From CAIVAT01 sp037141055 (GTDB lineage Bacteria; Bacteroidota; Bacteroidia; Bacteroidales; FEN-979), in assembly GCA_037141055.1 (NCBI GenBank), contig JBAXDH010000078.1, positions 1 to 17,206 of the forward strand: a DNA stretch of 17,206 nt, given 5' to 3'. Positions 7,036 through 15,384 of this stretch are shown one piece after another. The notes under the pieces are model-generated. The model was not told where the DNA came from. It saw nothing but the letters and a program-made list of their open reading frames with translations, and searched no databases. A program made the translations under genes and the position numbers. Position 1 is the first letter of the stretch, and each line of letters begins with the position of its first letter.

Positions 7036-7725
7036 CTAAAATGATTCGCTGCTGCTTTGTTTTTTCGGAATTTTTGATATTTTCTCCTGGTTGAACACCC
7101 AGGTGAGCCTGACGGTGATCACATTGTTATACTGATAGCGTGTTACAGAGGTCCTGGGGTAAGCGGTCGGATCCGTTACAATAACAGTGTGAATGCTTTT
7201 CATGGTATACTGGTAGCGCAAACCCGCCCATAGCTTGCTAAATAACCTGATCTGGAGGTCGGCGAGGACAGAAAATTCATTGTTTGAAAGTTCGTTCTGG
7301 TAGTGGAAAACGCTGTCGTAAAAATTATTTTTCGTCTCCTTGTAATTGATTATACGGCCATAAGCAACTCCCAATCCTCCAGAAATCAGTTTTTTATCTG
7401 TAAAATGAACCAGAATGGGAACCTCGGCGTAATCCAGGGTTATTTTATAGCTCGTTGAATCTGTTCCGCCTGTGTGTTTACTTCCCTTTTGTGAATACAG
7501 CAGTTCCATGCTTACCGACCAGTTTTTATTTTTGCCGAAAGGAACCGCGATCATTGGCCCTACATTGAGCCCTATCTTATGGTAGCCGAAAAATTCGTCG
7601 CCGTCAACCTGGGTAAGGTTCATTCCAAGACTTATCGCTCCAAGAAACCGCTGTGCTTTTAAAGCCGGCGCAAAAAATACTACGAATGCAGGGAAGCAAC
7701 AGAGAAAGACAACACGTTTCAACAT
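7036..7725 (-). CDS. PorT-like outer-membrane beta-barrel protein
   Basis: This 229-residue protein has a signal peptide (residues 1-24, hydrophobic FLCCFPAFVVFFAP then ALKA before Q25). The mature part shows the alternating pattern of an eight-strand-type barrel of the OMP_b-brl_2/PorT family: GAISLGMNLTQVDGDEFFGYHKIGLNVGP near the N-terminus (about 29-57), then strands such as WSVSMELLYSQKGS, YAEVPILVHF, GLGVAYG, LADLQIRLFSKLWAGLRYQYT and VITVRLTWVF. The C-terminus ends with a short polar tail after the last strand. PorT itself is a T9SS component, but this large family mostly has unknown functions, so the symbol is withheld. It lies 57 bp behind tex on the same strand, across a heptamer repeat, and may be read through from the upstream operon; no separate promoter element is recognised. 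Confidence 0.8.
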   Translation of the reverse strand: MLKRVVFLCCFPAFVVFFAPALKAQRFLGAISLGMNLTQVDGDEFFGYHKIGLNVGPMIAVPFGKNKNWSVSMELLYSQKGSKHTGGTDSTSYKITLDYAEVPILVHFTDKKLISGGLGVAYGRIINYKETKNNFYDSVFHYQNELSNNEFSVLADLQIRLFSKLWAGLRYQYTMKSIHTVIVTDPTAYPRTSVTRYQYNNVITVRLTWVFNQEKISKIPKKQSSSESF

Positions 7726-7735
7726 TGGAAAAAGC

Positions 7736-7763
7736 CGTAAATCGTAAATCGTAAATCGTAAAC
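7736..7763. repeat. Heptamer tandem repeat CGTAAAT x4
   Basis: Four head-to-tail heptamers lie in the 57-bp spacer between tex and the barrel gene: CGTAAAT three times and CGTAAAC once (7736-7763). The array is on the 5' side of the barrel gene's start. Period 7 excludes a coding role in a single frame and recalls the heptamer array at 6134-6154. Confidence 0.85.
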
Positions 7764-7782
7764 TCCAGAATCTTTATAACGT

Positions 7783-9936
7783 CTAAACATCCTGCTTAGT
7801 ATTCTGGCCTTTCATGGTCAGCTGTATCCGTTTCCGGTCCATATCTATGTCCAGCACTTCAACCATCACTTTCTGATTCAGTTTCACCACGTCATTCGGG
7901 TCCTTTACAAACCTGTCGGCGAGCTGGCTGATGTGAACCAACCCGTCCTGGTGAACTCCCAGGTCGACAAAAACGCCGAAGTTGGTAATGTTGGTGATGA
8001 TGCCCGGCAACTTCATCCCTATCCGCAGATCGCTGATTGAATGGATGTGTTTGTCAAACTCGAACATTTCAAACTGCTGGCGCGGGTCGCGGCCCGGCTT
8101 GGCAAGTTCCTGCATGATATCCTTCAGCGTTGGCATCCCGACTGTTGCACTGGCAAATTCTTCCAGTTTAATCTGAGAGCGCAATTCAGGCTTCACCATG
8201 AGATCGTCGACCGTACAGTCCAGTTTTTTTGCCATCCGGTCGACAACCGCATAACTTTCGGGATGCACAGAACTCCTGTCCAGCGGGTTTTTTGCATCCC
8301 GGATGCGGAGAAATCCTGCAGCCTGTTCGAACGCCTTATCTCCGAACCTTGCCACTTTCCTGAATTCGGTGCGCGATTTGAAGGGCCCGTTTTCATTCCT
8401 GTGGGCAATGATGTTTTTCGCCAGTGCAGGACCAAGTCCCGAAACGTAAGCAAGCAACTCCTCGCTTGCGGTATTGACTTCCACCCCAACTTTATTTACG
8501 CAACTCACCACGGTATCCTCCAGACTTTTCATCAAAGCCGCCTGATCCACATCATGCTGGTACTGACCGACACCGATTGATTTCGGTTCGATTTTCACCA
8601 GTTCCGCCAGCGGATCCATGAGCCGCCTTCCGATAGAAACCGACCCGCGGACCGTAACGTCGTAATCGGGAAATTCCTTACGGGCAACTGCCGACGCGGA
8701 ATAGACTGAAGCACCGCTCTCATTTACCGCCAGGGCGATCACATCGCGGTCGAATGGGATGGATTTGACAAGGCGCTCGGTTTCCCTTCCAGCAGTGCCG
8801 TTCCCGATGGCAATGGCTTCAATTTTATACGCATTTACAAGGCTTTTGATCTTATGAATCGATTCCTTGACCTCATTCTGGGGAGGATGGGGATAAATGG
8901 TCTCATTGTGAACCAGTTTCCCCTGGCGGTCGAGGCAAACAACCTTGCAGCCGGTTCGGAAACCCGGATCAATCGCCAGCACGTTTTTCTGACCCAGCGG
9001 CGGGGCAAGCAACAACTGCCGCATATTTTCAGCGAAAACCCTGATGGCCTCGGCATCTGCTTTTTCCTTGGCCCACTGGCGCATCTCCGTCTCAATGGAT
9101 GGAAACAACAGGCGCTTGCAGCTGTCAGCAATTGCAGTTTTCACCATAACCGCCGAAGAATTGCCGCCTTTCACAAACATCCTTTCCAGGATTTCATGTG
9201 CAGTTTCGGCATCCACTTCGACAGATATCCTCAGGAATCCTTCATTCTCGCCCCGGAACATCGCCAGCAACCGGTGTGACGGCGCCTTGTGCAACGGCTC
9301 GTGATAATCAAAATACATCTGGAAGTTAATCCCGTCCTGGTCTTTGCCTTTGACGACCTTCGCCGAAACTTCCGAGCTTTTCTGGAACAGGGCGCGGATC
9401 CGTTTCCGGGCGTAAGCGTCCTCATTCACTTTTTCCGCAATGATGTCACTCGCTCCCTGCAATGCCTCCTCCACAGAATTCACCCCCTTATCGGGATCAA
9501 TGAATTTTTCGGCCCTGATTTCGATATCGTTGAAACGCTGAGAGAAAAGCAGGTTGGCAAGCGGTTCCAACCCTTTTTCGCGTGCAATGCTGGCCCGGGT
9601 TTTCCGTTTTGGCTTGTAGGGCAGGTATATATCTTCCAGTTCGGCCATCGTAGCAGCATGAATGACTGCTGTTTCAAGTTCAGGCGTAAGTTTTTCCTGT
9701 TCCCTGAGAGATTTGAGAATGGCTGTCCGCCGTGAATCCAGTTCCTTGAGTTGCGCAAGGCGGTCCCTGATCTGCGCGATAACTACCTCATCCATTGAAC
9801 CGGTCATCTCCTTCCGGTACCGGGCTATGAACGGGATGGTTGCCCCGCTTTCCAGGAGGTTAATGGTATTCTGGACAAAACCGGGTGCAAGGTTCAACTC
9901 CCCGGCTATGATCTGCGTATATTTTTCGTTCATCAT
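7783..9936 (-). CDS. tex: Tex family S1 RNA-binding transcription accessory protein
   Basis: This 717-residue cytoplasmic protein has the full Tex layout. The N-terminal helical region includes GATIPFIARYRKEMTG (31-46) and EDIYLPYKPKRKTRA (101-115), both family signatures. A YqgF/RNase H-like domain at about 316-450 has AIDPGFRTGCK and GNGTAGRETE. Helix-hairpin-helix motifs lie at about 485-550 (YVSGLGPALAKNI), and an S1 domain at about 638-710 has GVFVDLGVHQDGLVHIS. Tex binds nucleic acid and acts in transcription, with reported links to toxin expression and stress; length is normal for the family (about 700-780). The start ATG at 9936 overlaps the TGA stop of the preceding T9SS-cargo gene in an ATGA arrangement, which supports this start and suggests translational coupling. 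A second ATG three bases later is an alternative. Confidence 0.95.
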   Translation of the reverse strand: MMNEKYTQIIAGELNLAPGFVQNTINLLESGATIPFIARYRKEMTGSMDEVVIAQIRDRLAQLKELDSRRTAILKSLREQEKLTPELETAVIHAATMAELEDIYLPYKPKRKTRASIAREKGLEPLANLLFSQRFNDIEIRAEKFIDPDKGVNSVEEALQGASDIIAEKVNEDAYARKRIRALFQKSSEVSAKVVKGKDQDGINFQMYFDYHEPLHKAPSHRLLAMFRGENEGFLRISVEVDAETAHEILERMFVKGGNSSAVMVKTAIADSCKRLLFPSIETEMRQWAKEKADAEAIRVFAENMRQLLLAPPLGQKNVLAIDPGFRTGCKVVCLDRQGKLVHNETIYPHPPQNEVKESIHKIKSLVNAYKIEAIAIGNGTAGRETERLVKSIPFDRDVIALAVNESGASVYSASAVARKEFPDYDVTVRGSVSIGRRLMDPLAELVKIEPKSIGVGQYQHDVDQAALMKSLEDTVVSCVNKVGVEVNTASEELLAYVSGLGPALAKNIIAHRNENGPFKSRTEFRKVARFGDKAFEQAAGFLRIRDAKNPLDRSSVHPESYAVVDRMAKKLDCTVDDLMVKPELRSQIKLEEFASATVGMPTLKDIMQELAKPGRDPRQQFEMFEFDKHIHSISDLRIGMKLPGIITNITNFGVFVDLGVHQDGLVHISQLADRFVKDPNDVVKLNQKVMVEVLDIDMDRKRIQLTMKGQNTKQDV

Positions 9937-11918
9937 CGTACGATTGACACAGTACCTTTAAACACGACATCCCCCTGTGTGATGATATCCTGGCCAAGAA
10001 ACCCGATATTTGCGACCCAAATATATGAATCAGGCGGACAATACTGGCCGTTGAAGATACCGTCCCAGCCCTTGTCGACGTTGTATGATTCAAAGAGAAG
10101 CGTACCCCATCGATCGTAAACAACCATTCTAAAGGTAATGTTTTTATATAATCCGGTCACCCTGAAAACATCATTCAACCCATCGCCGTTCGGTGAAAAC
10201 GCATTCGGGATGAAGTACTCGAACACTTTGACAAACGTGGTATCTGAATTGATACAACAGTGAATATCCCTGACGTTTGCCCAATAGGAGCCCTGGCTTT
10301 CCACAGCAATGATCGAATCCCTTGAACCGGTCGACCATAAATATTCTGAAAAACCTCCGCCTGCATGAAGATTTATTGATGAACCGGAATACAACAGGAT
10401 GGTATCTGCAAGCGAAATAACCGGGAGAGGATAGTTCGTAACACGCAATGAGTCGGTAAAATTGATGCCATTGAATTTTTCCGTCAGTTTCACCAGGTAG
10501 GTCCCGGGATTTGCGTAGGCGTGCAGTGGCTCCAATACCGCCGACCTTCCGCCGTCACCAAAATCCCAGGAAACTGAGTCAATATTTGCATCGTTGGAAA
10601 TATGGAACCGTGTTATATCACCATGGCATACGCTATCCCATCTGAAGGCCGGTTTCCAGACATAGCTCTGCACCAGGTTCGGAAGGCTGTATATACTTTT
10701 GCGCCCCTGCAACGGAAAACTGCTGCCGGGGAGATGGTTCAAACGGTTGAAATTGCAGGCGGTTCCCGGTCGGTTGGGATTGTAGATCACCTCCAGTGAA
10801 TCTCGTCGTGACGGGATGTTGTTTGTCCGCGATAAATATATCCTTCCGTCGGGGGCAAGTTGCATGGCCGCCATCCGGATTCCGGCCACTGAATCGATGA
10901 TAAAGGGATTCGACAAGCCGTTCCGGAGATCGAACTGGTAAAGAAATGACGGCATAGACGGATGTTCAACGCCACCGATTTCAAACAGTGTCGCATACAG
11001 AAACCGGCCATCCGGTGAAAATTCAATGCCGTACGGATTTATGTTTGGCTTCGTGGCGGTGTAGCTTTTGGCGTTTGTAACCGCGCCCGTTTCATTGTCG
11101 AAATCAAAAACCTCAATAACTTTTTTCTGCGAAATTGCGAGGGCAAGTTTTTTTCCGTCAGGTGATGCTTTCAGATATCCGACTGCATTGTTTCCGTCAA
11201 AGCTTTTGCCACCGTGCACGCTTCCAAGTTCGCTGACTACCGGCGGAGCAATTCCGGCATTTGTAACCTGGTAGGCATAGAACCTGGCAGAGTTCCATTC
11301 ATGCGCGATGACCCAGAAAAATTTATCGTTTTTATGCCTGACCGCAGTGACTTTCTGACAGACAGGCGTTAAAAGCTGCCGGTTAAGGTAGTCGGAGGTG
11401 GCATCGCCAAGCCCGTTGCGAAGATTGAGATCAATGACGGAAAAGCTCAGACCCTGCGTTGTGAAATTTACCGAATCCGAGAATTTAAGGATGTCGACCG
11501 TAAAAACGTAATAACGGGATGAATCTGCCGGCCACGGCACGATGATGCATGGCTGGGTAGCTCCGACATTGCCGGCCAGGTTGGTGGCATTTGGCATCAG
11601 GGTGAATGTGCGGTCCCATACTTTCTGGCCGTCCGTAAAAAAGAGAAGGTTCCCGGTACTGTCGCTGATGCTGGCACTGGCCTTGTAAGCCGTCATCACA
11701 TTTTCATCGAGAAGCGGGGTTGCAATGCCTGAACGAAAATCAATGCCGGCCTTGGCGCCGAAGTACCATATGTCCGCCTGTTTTTGCGACCGCGGACAAT
11801 TGCTTTTATACCATGTTGTCTGAGCCGGGGCCCAGAAGCCAAGCAAAAGAAGAAGCAGTGGCAATACAATGCGCCTTGCGTTCACCGTCCTGGACGTATG
11901 AGAGGTTTCAGCGGACAC
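9933..11918 (-). CDS. T9SS type B sorting domain (CHU_C) protein with propeller-like and PKD domains
   Basis: This 661-residue exported protein has a signal peptide with a Leu-rich core (RRIVLPLLLLLLGFWAPAQ, about residues 15-33). Residues about 45-410 resemble a beta-propeller of the WD40/lactonase type, with repeated SPDGRFLYAT-like blades (SPDGKKLALA at 252, SPDGRFLYAT at 301, APDGRIYLSR at 355). A PKD domain follows at about 430-495 (SWDFGDGGRS), then an Ig-like WSTGSRDS domain (500-565). The C-terminal domain FIPNAFSPNGDGLNDVFRV (569-587) with MVVYDRWGTLLFE and GWDG is the type B CTD for secretion by the type IX system. There is no ATG near the start: GTG at 11918, whose first base is the last base of the upstream TAG stop, or GTG at 11885, which gives a shorter n-region. 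The ligand or function is unknown. Confidence 0.88.
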   Translation of the reverse strand: MSAETSHTSRTVNARRIVLPLLLLLLGFWAPAQTTWYKSNCPRSQKQADIWYFGAKAGIDFRSGIATPLLDENVMTAYKASASISDSTGNLLFFTDGQKVWDRTFTLMPNATNLAGNVGATQPCIIVPWPADSSRYYVFTVDILKFSDSVNFTTQGLSFSVIDLNLRNGLGDATSDYLNRQLLTPVCQKVTAVRHKNDKFFWVIAHEWNSARFYAYQVTNAGIAPPVVSELGSVHGGKSFDGNNAVGYLKASPDGKKLALAISQKKVIEVFDFDNETGAVTNAKSYTATKPNINPYGIEFSPDGRFLYATLFEIGGVEHPSMPSFLYQFDLRNGLSNPFIIDSVAGIRMAAMQLAPDGRIYLSRTNNIPSRRDSLEVIYNPNRPGTACNFNRLNHLPGSSFPLQGRKSIYSLPNLVQSYVWKPAFRWDSVCHGDITRFHISNDANIDSVSWDFGDGGRSAVLEPLHAYANPGTYLVKLTEKFNGINFTDSLRVTNYPLPVISLADTILLYSGSSINLHAGGGFSEYLWSTGSRDSIIAVESQGSYWANVRDIHCCINSDTTFVKVFEYFIPNAFSPNGDGLNDVFRVTGLYKNITFRMVVYDRWGTLLFESYNVDKGWDGIFNGQYCPPDSYIWVANIGFLGQDIITQGDVVFKGTVSIVR

Positions 11919-14191
11919 TATTCAACAACAAGCTTTTGCACGTGAGTAAAAGAAGGATTGTTCAGCCTGACAAGGTAAATCCCTTTGGGGAGTTCAAACA
12001 GGTCAAGATTTACCGAAGAATTCCGGCTGGCAGATTCCGATATGGTGAATTTTCGGACAACAGTTCCCATGGTTGTAAGCAATTCGCCGGTGACAATTCC
12101 CGAAATGCCGGAAATTTCTATGTTGACCCTGTCCCTGGCAGGGTTTGGATAGACGCGCAGATGACCCGAACCATTCAGTTCATCTATTCCGACGCATACA
12201 TCGAAGGAAAAAACAACATGAATGCTGCCGGTCGATTTGCATCCAAACTGGTTGACCACTTCAACAGAATAAACCTGCAAATCATACCCGATGCCGGTGG
12301 AGCTGAGAAATATTTTCCGGTCGGTTGAACCGTTGGACCACAAATATGTTGAGCCGGGATTCCCTGCATCAAGCCTGATGGTATCATAAATACAAACAGT
12401 GGTATCGGGAGCACCCAGGTGAACATATGGTTCAGGGTATATCGAAACTGCGGTGCTTCCAAGGGTTGTGTTAAACTGATCTGTAACCGAAATATTGTAA
12501 GTTGTATTGATGGTTGGCTTTACAACCGGATCCGGATCTGTTGAAGCAAATCCGGCGGGTACCGAACTCCACAGGTAATCGTAATGCCCCACGTTTCCAC
12601 CTCCTGCAGAGGCATGAAGCCGCGTGGAATCGCCTTTGCAGATCGACCCTGGTGTGGCAACCGGGTTCACATTCAACGGACCACCGGTTACCTCTATCGC
12701 AACGCTTGCCGCATTATTGCTAACACAATTTGTGATAAGATCGGTGGCAATGAGCGAATACACCGTCGTGGCAGTAAGATTGGTTGTTTGCGGATTCTTC
12801 ATTCCCGCATTGATGAGTTTATCGGCCGGGGACCAGTTGTAGTAAAAGTTGCTATTTCCATTCAAAACGGATCCGCTCAGGAATGTGTAGGTTCCATAAG
12901 GAATTGATTTTGCGGGCCCCGCATCGGCTAAGGGCAATGAAATGACAGTGACAGTAACCGATCCGGATACTGAATTGTAGCCATCATTGGCGGTGATGCT
13001 GTAGGTGGAAGTTGAGGTTGGCGCGACCGTCGGATTGGGCAGCGTTGACATAAATCCATTCGGGCCGGTCCACTGGTAGGTATAATTCCCGGCGCCTCCG
13101 GATCCAAACGCCTGGATGACCGACGAAGCACCGCGACAGATTGTGTAAGGGCTTGCAACCGCGTTCACGGCGAGTGCCCCGCCTGCAATGTTGATCGTCA
13201 CCATGTCGGTGGCCTGGCAATTGGCCGAATCGTCCGTAACCGCCACCGTAAAGACCTGGGTTGAAAAAATATTCACGGTTTGAGGGTTCTTAACACTATC
13301 GTTGACCAGTTTGGCAGACGGGCTCCATTTGTAGTGATATGCACCGCTTCCTGCCGTGCAACTTCCATGCAAAATCGTGGTCACTCCGTTCAGGATGGTA
13401 GTGTCGTTGCCAGCATTGGCCATGGGAAGAAATACATTTACAAAGGTTGTCGAGGTGTCAATACTGGATTGTCCCCCGACGACAACATTGAGAAAATACT
13501 CTCCCGCGTTTGCAGGCGTGGCATTGGCAATGGTCGGATTCTGAATCTGGGATGAGAAACCTGCCGGTCCCCACCAGTGATAGGTGGCGCCGGAGATGGT
13601 TTGAGCAGTGAACTGAATTGTTTGACCCGAGCATATCGGGCTGTTGCTGTTGCATGCCGGCGGAAGGATCGAACAATCGGTCGTACCGGTTCCGCCTGTC
13701 TGCTGAAAGATGATATTGCAGGGAGAATTCGAAAAATTGGTGATCATCAGCATATAATACTGCCCGGTAAGCCCGTTCGGAATATTGCAGGTTTCCGTTG
13801 AAAGAGAGGAATAACTGCAGGAAACTATTTTCGGGCTTGTGAGGGAGTCGCAGCAGAACTGGGAGGAAAACGGCCCCCAGCAGCAGAAATCGATATCCTT
13901 CGAAGGTTCGCTGTGCATCTGTATCTTTATGCTGCCGGGGGTGCCGACCTTCATATAATACCATGCCGGATTGGGCCTGGTTACCAGGCAGCCGTAGTTG
14001 GGCCCGATCTGCCCTGATCCTGCATTGACACCTGCTGGAAAGGAATATAACGTGCCGGTGCAAAAGGGGGCTGCCGTTTCACAGGTATTGTTGCTGCCCT
14101 GCCCTCCGCCTCCGCCCTGGGCGTAAAGCCCGGATGACGCCAGTAAAAACAAAGCAAAAATGTATGAAAAGTGCTTCATTGTCATTTGCAT
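11918..14191 (-). CDS. T9SS type A sorting domain protein with tandem Ig/PKD-like domains
   Basis: This 757-residue exported protein starts with a signal peptide (residues 5-25, ending GLYAQ) and a Gly-rich linker. A Cys-rich N-terminal domain (about 36-165) holds CETAAPFCTG, NPAWYYMKVG and KDIDFCCWGPF blocks. Then come an Ig-like domain (175-253), a PKD-like domain (257-335), an Ig-like domain (340-417), a second PKD-like domain (421-501), a further Ig-like domain (506-585) and a WSNGST domain (590-661). The last part (about 677-757) is a type A T9SS CTD: LRVYPNPARDRVNIEIS, then LFELPKGIYLVRL and a terminal KLVVE. The protein is likely released to or anchored at the cell surface, perhaps as an adhesin; no enzyme domain is seen. 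ATG at 14191 shares its first base with the last base of the upstream TAA stop; an ATG at 14179 fits the signal peptide equally well. Confidence 0.88.
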   Translation of the reverse strand: MQMTMKHFSYIFALFLLASSGLYAQGGGGGQGSNNTCETAAPFCTGTLYSFPAGVNAGSGQIGPNYGCLVTRPNPAWYYMKVGTPGSIKIQMHSEPSKDIDFCCWGPFSSQFCCDSLTSPKIVSCSYSSLSTETCNIPNGLTGQYYMLMITNFSNSPCNIIFQQTGGTGTTDCSILPPACNSNSPICSGQTIQFTAQTISGATYHWWGPAGFSSQIQNPTIANATPANAGEYFLNVVVGGQSSIDTSTTFVNVFLPMANAGNDTTILNGVTTILHGSCTAGSGAYHYKWSPSAKLVNDSVKNPQTVNIFSTQVFTVAVTDDSANCQATDMVTINIAGGALAVNAVASPYTICRGASSVIQAFGSGGAGNYTYQWTGPNGFMSTLPNPTVAPTSTSTYSITANDGYNSVSGSVTVTVISLPLADAGPAKSIPYGTYTFLSGSVLNGNSNFYYNWSPADKLINAGMKNPQTTNLTATTVYSLIATDLITNCVSNNAASVAIEVTGGPLNVNPVATPGSICKGDSTRLHASAGGGNVGHYDYLWSSVPAGFASTDPDPVVKPTINTTYNISVTDQFNTTLGSTAVSIYPEPYVHLGAPDTTVCIYDTIRLDAGNPGSTYLWSNGSTDRKIFLSSTGIGYDLQVYSVEVVNQFGCKSTGSIHVVFSFDVCVGIDELNGSGHLRVYPNPARDRVNIEISGISGIVTGELLTTMGTVVRKFTISESASRNSSVNLDLFELPKGIYLVRLNNPSFTHVQKLVVE

Positions 14192-14619
14192 TATTTGTAT
14201 TTATCGTTTGCCTTCAGCCACTCTAATTTTTCAGCATCTGACCATGATGATGCAGTTATTGAAACCTTCACTTTAATTTCGTTGAAGATCTTCAGCACAT
14301 CAGTCACCCCGTATTTCGTACTGGCTGAAAAACAAACCCTGTTTTTCAAAACATCCGGATCAATATTTACTATTTCTTCCGACAGGAAGCTCCGGTTCAT
14401 AAAATAGACGCGTTCGAACCGCGTGGGCAACATTGAAAAATCCAGCAGGTAATAGTTGTTCATTGAATCATGTTCAATGTTCGCTGCAAAACTCCCTTTA
14501 AAATCAAAACCCGCATATTTTGCCACAAAATCGGGATCGCCAGGGTTGAAATCTGCCTGCTGACCATGGACCATCACATTTGCGATCAGCAAAAGTGAAA
14601 GAGAAAGAATACGTATCAT
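14191..14619 (-). CDS. Small secreted protein of unknown function
   Basis: I do not recognise this 142-residue protein. It begins with a convincing signal peptide (MIRILSLSLLLIANVMVHGQ, cleavage near residue 19-20). The mature part, about 122 residues, is acidic to neutral with aromatic-rich stretches: DPDFVAKYAGFDFKGSFAANI, NNYYLLDFSMLPTRFERVYFMNR, and a C-terminal segment SWSDAEKLEWLKANDKYK that looks helical. It has one cysteine and no transmembrane helix, lipobox, or T9SS sorting domain, so it should be periplasmic. The segment around ILKIFNEIKVKVSITAS may be a beta strand pair. Its stop TAA overlaps the ATG of the T9SS type A protein by one base, so the two are probably translated together; a partner or chaperone role for that cargo would be speculation. 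It starts 45 bp after the lutA-like gene. Confidence 0.72.
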   Translation of the reverse strand: MIRILSLSLLLIANVMVHGQQADFNPGDPDFVAKYAGFDFKGSFAANIEHDSMNNYYLLDFSMLPTRFERVYFMNRSFLSEEIVNIDPDVLKNRVCFSASTKYGVTDVLKIFNEIKVKVSITASSWSDAEKLEWLKANDKYK

Positions 14620-14664
14620 GCGTTAAACTTAAAAAAATAAACTGCGATTGATGTATGTGGTAGT

Positions 14665-15384
14665 CTACCAGCCTGAGGCAAGAATATCGATGATGTGGAT
14701 GGTTTGTATGGGAAGTTTGTGTTTGTCTATGTAGGCTTGCTGATTCATCAGGCATGAGGAGTCTGTGGATACGATATATTCTGCGCCGGTCTCGAGGGCA
14801 CGAAGAACTTTTTGTTCCGCCATGGCCGAAGAAATTGGTTCAAATTTGGCGGAAAAGGTTCCTCCGAATCCGCAGCACACCTCATTTTCTTTCATTTCCC
14901 GCAATTCAAGGCCTTCCACGTGCGACAGCAACCGGCGGGGTTCGTCTTTCAGGCAATACTCCCTGAGAGCTGCACAGGAATCGTGGTAGGTAACAACATG
15001 CGGAAATTTCGCGCCAATATTTTCCACCTTCAATTCGTTGACCAGAAAATCGGTGAATTCGAAAATGTTCTTTTTAAGCTGCTTGTATTCCAGGTGGTTT
15101 GCAGTGTTATGAAACAGCCATCCGTAATAGTTCCTGACGAATCCGATGCAGGAGGCGGAAGGGCCGACGATCGGCCGGTCGTTTGGAAAATCTTTGAGAA
15201 ATTTCTCCCCCATTTTCTTTGCTTCGTCCCAGAAACCACTGTTAAAAGCCATCTGTCCGCAACATGTCTGGTTTCCGTTGTAATTGACGGCGATGTCCAG
15301 TTTCTCCAAAATCTTAACCATGTTCAACCCCGTATCAGGGTATACCTGGTCCACAAAACATGGTATGAAAATATCGACTAGCAA
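14665..15384 (-). CDS. lutA: LutA/LldE-type (Fe-S)-binding protein with two CCG domains
   Basis: This protein of about 240 residues has two CCG (DUF224) modules. Counting from the TTG at 15390, Cys11 lies in FIPCFVDQ, the first CCG in QTCCGQ (41-46), Cys81 in PSASCIGFVR, Cys139 in YHDSCAAL, the second CCG in VCCGFGG (171-177) and Cys213 in TDSSCLM. These cysteines bind Fe-S clusters. LutA is one of three subunits (LutABC/LldEFG) that oxidise L-lactate to pyruvate. Neither LutB nor LutC is encoded on either side here, so the partner is unknown and a different redox role is possible. No ATG can start the gene: a TAA codon sits at 15396-15394 (minus strand) and only CTG (15393), TTG (15390) and TTG (15384) precede the conserved start. 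TTG at 15384 gives M-L-V-D-I-F, which best fits the family's M-K-V-D-I-F. Confidence 0.86.
   Translation of the reverse strand: MLVDIFIPCFVDQVYPDTGLNMVKILEKLDIAVNYNGNQTCCGQMAFNSGFWDEAKKMGEKFLKDFPNDRPIVGPSASCIGFVRNYYGWLFHNTANHLEYKQLKKNIFEFTDFLVNELKVENIGAKFPHVVTYHDSCAALREYCLKDEPRRLLSHVEGLELREMKENEVCCGFGGTFSAKFEPISSAMAEQKVLRALETGAEYIVSTDSSCLMNQQAYIDKHKLPIQTIHIIDILASGW

Noticed and set aside
8041..8580. 179-codon + strand frame opposite tex
   Set aside because: The opposite strand encodes conserved Tex domains through the whole interval.
13458..14063. 201-codon overlapping frame on the same strand as the type A cargo gene
   Set aside because: It is a shifted frame of the signal-bearing, domain-rich gene; its residues are low in hydrophobic core and it has no plausible start context.
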